38,521 bases of DNA from Pleomorphomonas diazotrophica (GTDB lineage: Bacteria > Pseudomonadota > Alphaproteobacteria > Rhizobiales > Pleomorphomonadaceae), in NCBI RefSeq assembly GCF_002844595.1, contig NZ_PJNW01000021.1, positions 1-38,521 of the forward strand, in the 5' to 3' direction. The notes below the pieces were generated by a model, which saw only the letters and a list, made by a program, of their open reading frames with translations, made no database searches and had not been told where the DNA came from. Position 1 is the first letter of the stretch. Each line of letters opens with the position of its first letter. Positions 16,288 through 24,622 of this stretch are shown piece after piece. Position numbers and translations under genes: made by a program.

Positions 16288-17904
16288 ATGAGTTTTTTGC
16301 GCCTCCTTGCCATCTGGGCGATCCTGATCCTCGGGCTTCAGCCGGCGCTGGCCGATCGCATCGCCGATGCCGATCTGGCGCCTCGCGTCGCCGCTCTCGG
16401 AAGCGGCGGCTTCGACGCGGCCGAACAGGCCATTGCCGATCTCGCCGGGACGGGCGACGACCGTGTGCCGACCATCCTCGACCGCCTCGGCGAAGGCGAG
16501 TTGATGGTGCGCAAGACCGACGGTGCGGTGTTCTTCGCCGAAAAGGCGGGCAAGGATTTTCGCCTCACCGATCCCGTGACCGGTGCCGATGCCGGTTTGG
16601 CGCCGAAGGCGACTCTGGAGAAGGTGAAGGTCAACAATCGCATCCGCCGCGCCATCGCCTCGGCGGTGGGAGCGCTGACGCTGATGAGCTCCGATCCCGT
16701 GGTGCGCCGGTCAGCGGCCGAAGCGGTGATGAAGTCGGCGGACGCAGCCGCCATTCCCGCGCTCGACAAGGCGATCGCCGCCGAGACCGTTGCCGATGTC
16801 CGTGCGGCCATGATGGCGGCACGTGCCACCGCTCTCCTCGCCTCCGACGCTCCCGAGGCTGACAAGGTGGCTTCCATCGCCGCCATCGCCGATTTCGGCA
16901 GCCGCGACGCCCTCGGCTTCCTGTCCGGCTATACCACCGCCGACGGCGCGGTTGGTGAGGCCGCCCGCAAGGCCGCGGCGGCGATCGAGAGCCGGCTGAT
17001 GCTGTGGGATATCGGCCAGAATCTTTGGTATGGCCTGTCGCTCGGCTCGGTACTGCTGCTTGCCGCCATCGGCCTCGCCATCACCTTCGGCGTGATGGGC
17101 GTCATCAACATGGCGCACGGCGAGATGGTGATGCTCGGCGCCTATGCGACCTTCACCGTGCAGGAGGCGATTCGTACCTTCTGGCCGGATCTTTTCGATT
17201 ACTCGCTTCTGATCGCGCTACCGGCCGCCTTCCTGACCGCCGCGCTGGCCGGCATCCTGATCGAACGATCGATCATCCGCTGGCTCTACGGCCGGCCGCT
17301 TGAGACGTTGCTCGCCACCTGGGGCGTATCGTTGATCCTGCAGCAGGCGGTTCGCTCGCTTTATGGCGCCAACAACCGCGAGGTCGGCAACCCCTCGTGG
17401 ATGTCGGGCTCCTTCGCCCTGGGTGACATCCAGGTTACCTGGACAAGGCTCTGGATCATCCTGTTTGCGCTCGCTGTGTTTCTGACGCTGATCGCCGTTC
17501 TGAAGCGCACCCGGCTCGGCCTCGAAATGCGAGCCGTGACCCAGAACCGCCAGATGGCCGCCGCCGTGGGCATCCGTACGCCTCTGGTCGACGCTTTGAC
17601 CTTCGGCCTCGGCTCGGGCATTGCCGGCCTTGCCGGCGTGGCGCTCAGCCAGATCGACAACGTGTCGCCCAACCTCGGGCGCGGCTACATCATCGACAGC
17701 TTCATGGTGGTGGTGTTCGGCGGTGTCGGCAATCTCTGGGGCACACTGGTCGGCGCGCTGACGCTCGGCGTCGCGAACAAGCTCCTGGAGCCCTATGCCG
17801 GCGCCGTACTCGGCAAGATCATCCTGCTGGTTGCCATCATCCTGTTCATCCAGAAGCGGCCGCGTGGCCTGTTCGCCCTGAAGGGCAGGGCGGTGGAGGC
17901 ATGA
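16288..17904 (+). CDS. urtB: Urea ABC transporter, permease UrtB with periplasmic N-terminal domain
   Basis: A 538-residue inner-membrane permease of the branched-chain amino acid/urea (LivH-like) family. I start at the ATG at 16288 rather than the TTG at 16249 because it opens a clean signal peptide (MSFLRLLAIWAILILGLQPALA). Residues about 23-235 form an alanine-rich helical domain, HEAT-repeat-like, that should face the periplasm; this extension is typical of many UrtB proteins but absent from LivH. From about 240 the permease core begins, with GLAITFGVMGVINMAHGEMV (262-281) and later FGGVGNLWGTLVGALTLG. It overlaps urtC by four bases (ATGA). Confidence 0.95.
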   Translation: MSFLRLLAIWAILILGLQPALADRIADADLAPRVAALGSGGFDAAEQAIADLAGTGDDRVPTILDRLGEGELMVRKTDGAVFFAEKAGKDFRLTDPVTGADAGLAPKATLEKVKVNNRIRRAIASAVGALTLMSSDPVVRRSAAEAVMKSADAAAIPALDKAIAAETVADVRAAMMAARATALLASDAPEADKVASIAAIADFGSRDALGFLSGYTTADGAVGEAARKAAAAIESRLMLWDIGQNLWYGLSLGSVLLLAAIGLAITFGVMGVINMAHGEMVMLGAYATFTVQEAIRTFWPDLFDYSLLIALPAAFLTAALAGILIERSIIRWLYGRPLETLLATWGVSLILQQAVRSLYGANNREVGNPSWMSGSFALGDIQVTWTRLWIILFALAVFLTLIAVLKRTRLGLEMRAVTQNRQMAAAVGIRTPLVDALTFGLGSGIAGLAGVALSQIDNVSPNLGRGYIIDSFMVVVFGGVGNLWGTLVGALTLGVANKLLEPYAGAVLGKIILLVAIILFIQKRPRGLFALKGRAVEA

Positions 17905-19046
17905 TTACGTCCTTCCTCATCAACAGCCTCGATCGGCGCGGACGCTTTGTCGTCGGACTACTCGTCCTGCTGGCTCTGCTGGTTCCGGCGGGCAACCTGC
18001 TGGTACCGGAGGCGAATGCCTTCCACGTATCGACCTACCAGCTCACCCTCTGCGGCAAGTATCTGACTTACGCACTCCTGGCGCTGTCGGTCGATCTCGT
18101 CTGGGGTTATTGCGGCATACTGTCGCTCGGCCACGGCGCCTTCTTCGCGCTCGGCGGCTATGCCATGGGCATGTACCTGATGCGGCAGATCGGAGCGCGC
18201 GGGGTCTATGCCGATCCGGTGCTGCCCGACTTCATGGTGTTCCTCAACTGGAAGGAACTACCCTGGTTCTGGCACGGCTTCGACATGGCCTGGTACGCCT
18301 TCCTGATGGTGATGCTGGTGCCGGGCGTCCTCGCCTTCCTGTTCGGCTGGCTGTCGTTCCGCAGCCGGGTCACCGGCGTCTATCTCTCCATCATCACCCA
18401 GGCGCTCACCTATGCTCTGCTGCTCGCCTTCTTCCGCAACGACATGGGATTTGGCGGCAACAACGGCCTTACCGACTTCAAGGATATCCTCGGCTTCCCG
18501 ATTCAGGCGCCGGGGACCCGCGCCGCATTGTTCGCCGCCTCGGCGTTGATGCTGGCGCTCGGCTTCGTCGTAGCATCGGCCGTCGTCCGCTCCAAGCTCG
18601 GCAAGGTGCTGGTGGCCATCCGCGATGCCGAGAGCCGTACACGTTTCATCGGCTACCGGGTCGAGCACTACAAGCTGTTCGTCTGGACGCTCAGCGCCGT
18701 GATGGCCGGCATCGCCGGAGCGCTCTACGTGCCGCAGGTCGGCATCATCAATCCCTCGGAATTCGACCCCGCCGCCTCCATCGAGGCCGTGATCTGGGTT
18801 GCGGTCGGCGGCCGGGGCACCCTCATCGGTCCGCTGATCGGCGCCGTGGCCGTCAACTTCGGCAAAACCTGGTTCACCGGCGTCCTGCCCGAGGTCTGGC
18901 TTTACGCACTGGGGGCGCTGTTCGTGGTGGTGACGCTGTTCCTGCCGCGCGGCCTCGTCGGTCTCTGGGACAGGGCAGTGACCGGACGGGCGAAGCCGGT
19001 AAAGGACGTGGACGGTTCCGAACGGCAGGCGGGAGAAGCGGCATGA
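17901..19046 (+). CDS. urtC: Urea ABC transporter, permease UrtC
   Basis: A 381-residue second permease subunit of the LivM-like family, which pairs with UrtB to form the membrane channel. Family motifs include LSVDLVWGYCGILSLGHGAF (about 60-80) and FFRNDMGFGGNNGLTDFKDI, as well as IEAVIWVAVGGRGTLIGPLI near residue 300. About ten hydrophobic helices are visible. Start and stop both overlap neighbours by four bases (ATGA at 17901 and at 19043), so urtB, urtC and urtD are translationally coupled. Confidence 0.96.
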   Translation: MITSFLINSLDRRGRFVVGLLVLLALLVPAGNLLVPEANAFHVSTYQLTLCGKYLTYALLALSVDLVWGYCGILSLGHGAFFALGGYAMGMYLMRQIGARGVYADPVLPDFMVFLNWKELPWFWHGFDMAWYAFLMVMLVPGVLAFLFGWLSFRSRVTGVYLSIITQALTYALLLAFFRNDMGFGGNNGLTDFKDILGFPIQAPGTRAALFAASALMLALGFVVASAVVRSKLGKVLVAIRDAESRTRFIGYRVEHYKLFVWTLSAVMAGIAGALYVPQVGIINPSEFDPAASIEAVIWVAVGGRGTLIGPLIGAVAVNFGKTWFTGVLPEVWLYALGALFVVVTLFLPRGLVGLWDRAVTGRAKPVKDVDGSERQAGEAA

Positions 19047-19795
19047 CCGACAAGGCGGAAGGCTCGCTCCTCTATCTCGACGACGTCTCGGTATCCTTCG
19101 ATGGCTTCAGGGCGATCAATCGCCTGTCACTGGTGCTGGAGCCCGGCGAGATGCGGGCGATCATCGGCCCCAATGGCGCCGGCAAGACGACGATGATGGA
19201 CATCATCACGGGCAAGACGCGGCCCGATACCGGCGACGTGCTGTTCGACGGCTCCGTCGACCTCACCCGCCTCGACGAGGCGGCCATCGCCAATCTCGGC
19301 ATCGGCCGCAAGTTCCAGAAGCCGACGGTGTTCGAGAGCCACAGCGTCGAGGACAACATCGCCCTGGCGCTGAAGAGCCGGCGGGGTGCCTTCGCAGCAT
19401 TGTTCCACCGTCGCTCGGCTGCCGAACAGGAGCGCATCGATGGGTTGCTCTCGACCATCCGCCTTGCCGACAAACGGCACCTTCTCGCCGCCCGTCTGTC
19501 GCACGGCCAGAAGCAATGGCTGGAGATCGGCATGCTGCTCGCCCAGGAGCCCCGCCTTCTCCTGGTCGACGAGCCGGCGGCCGGCATGACCGACGCCGAG
19601 ACGGCGGAAACGGCAATCCTGCTCAAGGAGATCGCCAAGACGCAGTCGGTGGTGGTGGTCGAGCACGACATGACCTTCGTCCGAGCCCTGGGCGTCAAGG
19701 TCACCGTGCTGCACGAGGGATCAGTGCTGGCCGAAGGCTCGCTCGATGCCGTGTCGGCGAACCCCAGGGTGATCGAGGTCTACCTCGGGCGGTGA
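19043..19795 (+). CDS. urtD: Urea ABC transporter, ATP-binding protein UrtD
   Basis: A 250-residue ABC ATPase. I start at the ATG at 19043, which overlaps the urtC stop; a much longer open frame upstream is only an alternative frame of urtC. Walker A is GPNGAGKTT (42-50), the signature loop LSHGQKQWLEIGML is the distinctive UrtD form, and Walker B is LLLVDEPAAGMTD, followed by the H-loop VVVEHDMTFV. It resembles LivG and powers urea uptake as a heterodimer with UrtE, which begins 13 bases downstream. Confidence 0.96.
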   Translation: MTDKAEGSLLYLDDVSVSFDGFRAINRLSLVLEPGEMRAIIGPNGAGKTTMMDIITGKTRPDTGDVLFDGSVDLTRLDEAAIANLGIGRKFQKPTVFESHSVEDNIALALKSRRGAFAALFHRRSAAEQERIDGLLSTIRLADKRHLLAARLSHGQKQWLEIGMLLAQEPRLLLVDEPAAGMTDAETAETAILLKEIAKTQSVVVVEHDMTFVRALGVKVTVLHEGSVLAEGSLDAVSANPRVIEVYLGR

Positions 19796-19808
19796 AGGAA
19801 CTGAGTTC

Positions 19809-20504
19809 ATGCTGAACGTCGAAGCTGTCGACCTCCACTATGGTGCCGCCCAGGCGCTCAGGAAGGTATCTCTATCCGCCACCGCCGGGCGCGTCACGGC
19901 GGTGCTCGGCCGCAATGGGGTTGGAAAAACCTCGCTGATGCGGGCGATCGCAGGATTGCAGGCGATCTCCGGCGGCACGATCCGCCTCGATGGCGGGGAT
20001 CTCACCGGCCTTTCACCCTACGAGCGGGTACGGCGCGGGGTCGCCATCGTGCCGCAGGGGCGCGAGATCTTCCCCCTGCTGACGGTCGAGGAAAATCTCC
20101 AGACCGGCTTCGCCACGCTGAAACGGGCCGACCGCTACGTGCCCGACATGGTCTACGACCTTTTCCCGGTGCTCAAAGACATGCTGCGTCGTCGCGGTGG
20201 CGATCTCTCGGGCGGACAGCAGCAGCAACTTGCCATAGGCAGGGCGCTGGTGACGCGGCCACGTCTCCTCGTTCTCGACGAACCGACCGAGGGCATTCAG
20301 CCGTCGATCATCAAGGACATCGGTCACGCCATCACCTTCCTGCGCCGACAGGGTGACATGGCCATCGTTCTGGTGGAGCAGTACTTCGATTTCGCCAAGG
20401 AGCTCGCCGACGAGTTCGTGGTCATGGAGCGCGGCGAGGTGGTGATATCGGGCAGTCGCGAGACCATGGACGAGGAGGCGGTGCGCGGCAGGATCGCCGT
20501 GTGA
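19809..20504 (+). CDS. urtE: Urea ABC transporter, ATP-binding protein UrtE
   Basis: A 231-residue LivF-like ABC ATPase and the last transporter gene of the operon. Walker A is GRNGVGKTS (34-42), the Q-loop region contains VPQGREIFPLLTVEENL, the signature is LSGGQQQQLAIGRAL and Walker B is LLVLDEPTEGIQP. The typical UrtE phrase TEGIQPSIIKDIG is present. No urease structural or accessory genes follow within the window, so the intracellular fate of the imported urea must be encoded elsewhere. Confidence 0.96.
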   Translation: MLNVEAVDLHYGAAQALRKVSLSATAGRVTAVLGRNGVGKTSLMRAIAGLQAISGGTIRLDGGDLTGLSPYERVRRGVAIVPQGREIFPLLTVEENLQTGFATLKRADRYVPDMVYDLFPVLKDMLRRRGGDLSGGQQQQLAIGRALVTRPRLLVLDEPTEGIQPSIIKDIGHAITFLRRQGDMAIVLVEQYFDFAKELADEFVVMERGEVVISGSRETMDEEAVRGRIAV

Positions 20505-20599
20505 CCGTCGGGCGAGACCGACACGGTCTTGAAAAGCTGCCCGGCGCGTGCGATTTCCTGCTGGAACGTCCCGATGCAAGCGGAAGCCCCGGGGGCAAT

Positions 20600-21094
20600 A
20601 TGCGACTGACCAGCTATTCCAACTATTCGTTGCGCGTGCTGCTGGCCGCCGCTGCCCGCTCGCCGCGGCTCACCACCATCCGTGAAGTGGCCGACGCATT
20701 CGATCTGCCACAGTCGCATCTCGTGAAATGCGTCCACCAGCTCGGTACCTGGGGATACCTCGAGACGGTGCGCGGAAATCGAGGCGGCTTTCGTCTCAAG
20801 CGCCCAGCGGCATCGGTGTCGATCGGCGAAGTCGTCCGCCGGACCGAGGACGGGCTTTCCGTGGTGGAGTGCCTCGACCCCGAAACCAACACCTGTCCGT
20901 TGACCGATCGCTGCCGCATGAGCCAGGTGCTGCGCCGGGCCACCGACGCGTTTCTCGACGTGCTTGATCGGTTGACGCTCGCCGACGTCGCCGGCAGTGA
21001 AGCCGATTTCCGCGCTTTGCTCGATGGAGCCGCGCCGGAACGTCGGGTTCCCACCGCCGCCTGCAGCGGTGAACCGACCGTTATGCGGGTCTGA
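20600..21094 (+). CDS. Rrf2-family Fe-S regulator, NsrR-like
   Basis: A 164-residue winged-helix regulator. I start at the ATG at 20600 (MRLTSYSNYSLRVLLAAAAR, the conserved Rrf2/NsrR N terminus); the open frame extends 33 residues further back to a GTG overlapping the urtE stop, but that extension has no family counterpart. Recognition helix residues lie in LPQSHLVKCVHQL, the wing in GYLETVRGNRGGFRLKRP. Three cysteines, Cys91, Cys99 and Cys105 (ECLDPETNTCPLTDRC), are placed as the cluster ligands of NsrR, which senses nitric oxide through an Fe-S cluster. It is downstream of urtE and 95 bp away, so may be read through from urt or have its own promoter. Targets may include the nearby NO-tolerant bd oxidase; this is inference. 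Confidence 0.88.
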   Translation: MRLTSYSNYSLRVLLAAAARSPRLTTIREVADAFDLPQSHLVKCVHQLGTWGYLETVRGNRGGFRLKRPAASVSIGEVVRRTEDGLSVVECLDPETNTCPLTDRCRMSQVLRRATDAFLDVLDRLTLADVAGSEADFRALLDGAAPERRVPTAACSGEPTVMRV

Positions 21095-21122
21095 TCGTCT
21101 CTTTTTTAGTGGTTTCTGATCG

Positions 21123-21539
21123 TTAAGCGGACGAGAGCGCGGGTGGGCGCGCGTGGCCGATGAGGATGTCGGCAACCGTGATTGTCGCGAGTTCGTCGCG
21201 CATGGCCCGATAAGCCTGGGCGCAGGCGCCAGCCAGTGGACAGTTTTCGCAGGCCCTGGCATCGGCGCGGCCGCAGACGCGCATGTCGTCTTCCGGCTCG
21301 AACAGGTCGATCACCGACAACACAGAAATTTCAGCGGCCGGCCGGCTGAGGCAATAGCCGCCGCCGCGACCGCGGCGGCCGACCAGAAGGCCGGCGCGGG
21401 CCAGAGCATTGCAGGAGCGGATGACGCGCGCCTCCGGCATGCCGAGCCGGTCGGCCATCTCCGGCAGCGTCACCGCCTCGCCATCGCCGCAGATCATCAG
21501 GATACGAAGGGCGCCGTGGGTCACGGCGTTGATTTTCAT
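21123..21539 (-). CDS. Rrf2-family transcriptional regulator divergent from cydABX
   Basis: A 138-residue winged-helix protein of the Rrf2 family, starting MKINAVTHGALRILMIC. The helix-turn-helix lies at about 20-50 (TLPEMADRLGMPEARVIRSC) and the wing at GRRGRGGGYCLSRP. Potential Fe-S ligands are Cys89, Cys97, Cys100 and Cys106 (VCGRADARACENCPLAGAC); one cysteine more than usual. A ribosome site GGAGG lies upstream of the start. It converges on the other Rrf2 gene with 28 bp between stops, and is divergent from cydABX across a 321-bp region, so cydABX is its most likely target. A palindrome overlapping its probable -10 suggests autoregulation. The cluster signal (O2, NO, iron) cannot be told from sequence. 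Confidence 0.88.
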   Translation of the reverse strand: MKINAVTHGALRILMICGDGEAVTLPEMADRLGMPEARVIRSCNALARAGLLVGRRGRGGGYCLSRPAAEISVLSVIDLFEPEDDMRVCGRADARACENCPLAGACAQAYRAMRDELATITVADILIGHARPPALSSA

Positions 21540-21556
21540 GGCGACCTTCCTCCAAA

Positions 21557-21575
21557 GGTATATTGACTGTATAGC
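21557..21575. promoter_or_regulatory. Candidate Rrf2 operator
   Basis: GGTATAT-TGACT-GTATAGC is an inverted repeat matching at 5 of 7 positions per arm, and it is AT-rich in a very GC-rich setting. It overlaps the candidate -10 of the Rrf2 gene and lies in the cydA divergent region, as expected for an autoregulating Rrf2 site. Confidence 0.4.
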
Positions 21576-21597
21576 TTTACATCGCTAGTTCTGTCCA
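21568..21597 (-). promoter_or_regulatory. Candidate promoter of the divergent Rrf2 gene
   Basis: On the minus strand TGGACA (21592-21597) serves as a 5/6 match to the -35 box and TATACA (21568-21573) as a 4/6 match to the -10 box, with an 18-base spacer. The start codon is about 30 bases further on. Confidence 0.4.
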
Positions 21598-21605
21598 TGT
21601 CGATT

Positions 21606-21645
21606 GTCGGAGGGGGAATCCGACGGTCCGCCGGTCTCAACCGGC
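21606..21645 (+). promoter_or_regulatory. Two tandem hairpins in the cydA upstream region
   Basis: Perfect stems GTCGGA/TCCGAC (21606-21611 with 21619-21624) and GCCGGT/ACCGGC (21630-21635 with 21640-21645, loop CTCA). They lie in the 321-bp stretch between the Rrf2 gene and cydA. If transcription starts upstream they form a structured leader. The rest of this stretch (to 21860) holds no gene I can support, although the cydA frame stays open back to 21765. Confidence 0.3.
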
Positions 21646-21860
21646 CACGGGGGTCGTAAAGATGGTGCTCGTTCCTGCCGTCGCTGTCGGTGTTCATCGC
21701 CGAAAGCGGGCGGTCGACGCTGCTCGTTCGTCCTCCGGATCGATGAGTTCTGCCCTCCGCCGCCTTGCTGGCGTCGTGGCGAGCCCTTGAGGAAGAACGC
21801 GGCGGCTCAGGCGCGACAGACGCGAGAGGGGTCGCCTTCGCTGAGAGGATGTCGGCCATC

Positions 21861-23444
21861 ATGTTCGATCAGACATTCGTGGAGTTGTCGCGCTGGCAGT
21901 TCGCCGCCACGGCAATGTACCACTTCATCTTCGTGCCGCTGACGCTGGGGCTCACCTGGCTGCTTGTCATCATGGAAACCGTCTATGTGATGACCGGCAA
22001 GGAAATCTACCGGGACATGACCAAGTTCTGGGGCAAGCTGTTCGGCATTAACTTCGCCTTGGGCGTCACGACCGGTCTCACCATGGAGTTCCAGTTCGGT
22101 ACCAACTGGTCCTACTACTCGCATTATGTGGGCGACATCTTCGGTGCGCCGCTGGCCATTGAAGGCCTGATGGCCTTCTTCCTCGAGTCGACCTTCATCG
22201 GTCTGTTCTTCCTCGGCTGGGAGAGGCTTACCAAGCGTCAACACCTCGCGGTCACCTTCCTGACGGCGTTGGGCTCCAACCTTTCGGCGCTCTGGATCCT
22301 GGTCGCCAACGGCTGGATGCAGAATCCGATCGGCTCCCTCTTCTCGCCCCAGACGATGCGCATGGAGATGCAGTCCTTCGCCGAGGTGCTGTTCAATCCT
22401 GTGGCCCAGGTCAAGTTCGTCCACACGGTCGCCGCCGGCTACACCACCGCGTCGATGTTCGTGCTCGGCATATCCGCTTGGTATCTGCTCAAGGGGCGCG
22501 ACGTCGCCTTCGCCAAACGGTCGTTTGCCGTCGCCGCCGGCTTCGGTCTTGCTTCCTGCCTTTCGGTGATCGTGCTGGGCGACGAAAGCGGCTATGAGCT
22601 CGGCGACGTGCAGAAGGTCAAGCTTGCCGCGATCGAGGGCGAGTGGGAGACCCAGCCGGCTCCGGCCCCCTTCAACCTGATCGGCTTCCCCTCGCAGGAG
22701 GAGAAAGCCACCCGTGGCGCGATCGAGATTCCCTATGTTCTCGGCCTGATCGCCACGCGCTCGCTCGACAAGCCGGTAGCCGGCCTCAACGACCTGCGCG
22801 AGGAGCATCTCGCCCGTATCCGCTCCGGCCAGGAGGGCTACGCGGCGATGATGAAGATCCGTGGTGGCGACACCACCCCGGAGACGCGCGCGGTCTTTGA
22901 CGCCCACGCCAAGGACATCGGCTTCGGCCTGCTCTTGAAGCAGTTCGTCGAGGATCCGGCCACAGCCACCGAGGAGCAAGTTCAGGCCGCCGCCGATGGG
23001 ACCATTCCCAAGGTCTGGCCGCTGTTCTGGGCCTTCCGCTTCATGGTCGGTTTCGGCTTCATCATGCTGGTCATCTTCGCCTCGGCTTTCTACGTCAGCG
23101 CCCGGCGCAGCCACGAGCAGAATCGTTGGCTGCTGAGGGCTGCGTTGTGGGCCATCCCGCTGCCCTGGCTTGCCTGTGAGCTCGGGTGGTTCGTCGCCGA
23201 GTTCGGCCGGCAGCCCTGGGCCATCGGCGAGGTGCTGCCGACCTTCCTCGGCACGTCGAGCCTGACGACGACCGATCTGATTTTTTCGTTGACCGGCTTC
23301 CTGGTGCTCTACACCGGCCTGCTGGTGATCGAGGTCTATCTGATGTTCAAGTTCGCTCGTCTCGGCCCGAGCTCGCTCGGCACCGGCCGCTATCACTTCG
23401 AGACCGAGATGCCGGAACCGATTCGCGTCGCAGCGGCAGAGTGA
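21861..23444 (+). CDS. cydA: Cytochrome bd ubiquinol oxidase subunit I
   Basis: A 527-residue haem-bearing subunit of the quinol-oxidising terminal oxidase, which reduces O2 to water with high affinity and no proton pumping. I start at the ATG at 21861 ([15 protein letters not shown], matching the E. coli start MLDIVELSRLQFA); an ATG four codons earlier touches the GAGAGG ribosome site and is less likely. His21 corresponds to E. coli His19. Near-identical blocks follow: [20 protein letters not shown] type (here [20 protein letters not shown]), [20 protein letters not shown] and [14 protein letters not shown]. The Q-loop is long, as in the E. coli (L) subfamily. cydB follows 10 bases later. 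Confidence 0.97.
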   Translation: MFDQTFVELSRWQFAATAMYHFIFVPLTLGLTWLLVIMETVYVMTGKEIYRDMTKFWGKLFGINFALGVTTGLTMEFQFGTNWSYYSHYVGDIFGAPLAIEGLMAFFLESTFIGLFFLGWERLTKRQHLAVTFLTALGSNLSALWILVANGWMQNPIGSLFSPQTMRMEMQSFAEVLFNPVAQVKFVHTVAAGYTTASMFVLGISAWYLLKGRDVAFAKRSFAVAAGFGLASCLSVIVLGDESGYELGDVQKVKLAAIEGEWETQPAPAPFNLIGFPSQEEKATRGAIEIPYVLGLIATRSLDKPVAGLNDLREEHLARIRSGQEGYAAMMKIRGGDTTPETRAVFDAHAKDIGFGLLLKQFVEDPATATEEQVQAAADGTIPKVWPLFWAFRFMVGFGFIMLVIFASAFYVSARRSHEQNRWLLRAALWAIPLPWLACELGWFVAEFGRQPWAIGEVLPTFLGTSSLTTTDLIFSLTGFLVLYTGLLVIEVYLMFKFARLGPSSLGTGRYHFETEMPEPIRVAAAE

Positions 23445-23454
23445 GGACACCACC

Positions 23455-24606
23455 ATGTTCGATTATGAAATCCTGAAGTTCATCTGGTGGATTCTGGTCG
23501 GCGCGCTGCTGATCGGTTTCGCCATCACCGACGGCATGGACATGGGCGTGGGCTCGCTTCTGCCCTTTGTCGCCAAGACCGACGCCGAGCGGCGGGTCGC
23601 CATCAATACGGTTGGCCCGCACTGGGACGGTAATCAGGTGTGGCTGATCACCGCCGGCGGCGCCATCTTCGCTGCCTGGCCCGCCGTCTATGCCGCAGCC
23701 TTCTCGGGCTTTTACATGGCGATGCTCCTGGTGCTGTTCGCCCTGTTCTTCCGGCCCGTCGGCTTCGACTATCGCTCGAAGCTCGACAGCCCGAAGTGGC
23801 GCAATGCCTGGGATTGGGGGCTGTTCGCCGGCGGTGCCATTCCGGCGCTGATCTTCGGCGTCGCCTTCGGCAACCTGCTGCAGGGCGTACCCTTCCGTCT
23901 CGATGAACTCCTGCGCGCCCATTACCAGGGCTCGTTTATCTTCGCCTTGCTGCCGCTGCTCAACCCCTTCGCGCTGCTGGCCGGCCTCATTTCGCTCGGC
24001 ATGCTCGTCGCGCATGGTGCCGTCTGGCTGCAGCTCCGCGCCTCCGGCGCAGTGGCGGCGCGGTCGCGGGCGTTGGCGGTTCGGCTGTCGCCGGTGATCG
24101 CGGTGTTGTTCGCCGTCGCCGGCGTCTGGGTGTGGCTCGGCATCGACGGCTATCGCATCGTGTCGCAGCCGCCGCTCGATGCCATGCCCAACCCGCTCAA
24201 CAAGCAGGTCGTGGTGGCGTCCGGGGCGCTGCTCGATATCTACACGACCATGCCGATCGCCATCCTTGCGCCGATCGTCGGTCTCCTCGGCCCGCTGCTG
24301 ACAGCTCTGCTGGCAAAAGTCGAGCGGCCCGGTTTTGCCTTCGTCACGTCGGCGTTCGGCATGGCGGGGATCATCGGCACGGCCGGCCTCTCGATGTTCC
24401 CCTTCGTGATGCCGTCGAGCCTCGATCCAAACTCCAGCCTGACCGTGTGGGACGCCACGTCCAGCCATTTGACGCTCAACGTCATGTTCTGGGCAGTCAT
24501 CATCTTCCTGCCGATCGTGCTCGCCTATACCGTCTGGTGCTACTGGCGGATGTGGGGACGCGTGACGGCGGAAGAGATCGATGCTCGTTCGCATTCGGCC
24601 TACTGA
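23455..24606 (+). CDS. cydB: Cytochrome bd ubiquinol oxidase subunit II
   Basis: A 383-residue polytopic membrane partner of CydA (E. coli CydB is 379). The start MFDYEILKFIWWILVGALLI and GFAITDGMDMGVG are signature sequences, followed by PHWDGNQVWLITAGGAIFAA, AFGNLLQGVPFRLDE and the C-terminal FPFVMPSSLDPNSSLTVWDA. It ends with the HSAY tail also seen (as HSLY) in E. coli. cydX starts 16 bases after its stop, so the three genes form one unit. Confidence 0.97.
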   Translation: MFDYEILKFIWWILVGALLIGFAITDGMDMGVGSLLPFVAKTDAERRVAINTVGPHWDGNQVWLITAGGAIFAAWPAVYAAAFSGFYMAMLLVLFALFFRPVGFDYRSKLDSPKWRNAWDWGLFAGGAIPALIFGVAFGNLLQGVPFRLDELLRAHYQGSFIFALLPLLNPFALLAGLISLGMLVAHGAVWLQLRASGAVAARSRALAVRLSPVIAVLFAVAGVWVWLGIDGYRIVSQPPLDAMPNPLNKQVVVASGALLDIYTTMPIAILAPIVGLLGPLLTALLAKVERPGFAFVTSAFGMAGIIGTAGLSMFPFVMPSSLDPNSSLTVWDATSSHLTLNVMFWAVIIFLPIVLAYTVWCYWRMWGRVTAEEIDARSHSAY

Positions 24607-24622
24607 GAGGGGAGAGCAGACA

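Noticed and set aside
18110-19042. Extended N terminus for UrtD (long frame beginning inside urtC)
   Set aside because: The extension is an alternative frame of urtC; the ATG at 19043 overlaps the urtC stop and gives the normal UrtD length.
20501-20599. GTG start of the NsrR-like gene overlapping urtE stop
   Set aside because: Would give a 33-residue N-terminal extension absent from Rrf2 proteins; the ATG at 20600 gives the canonical N terminus. Translational coupling through the GTGA remains a minor possibility.
21807-23456. 549-residue open frame on the minus strand opposite cydA
   Set aside because: Antisense shadow of cydA, without recognisable domains.
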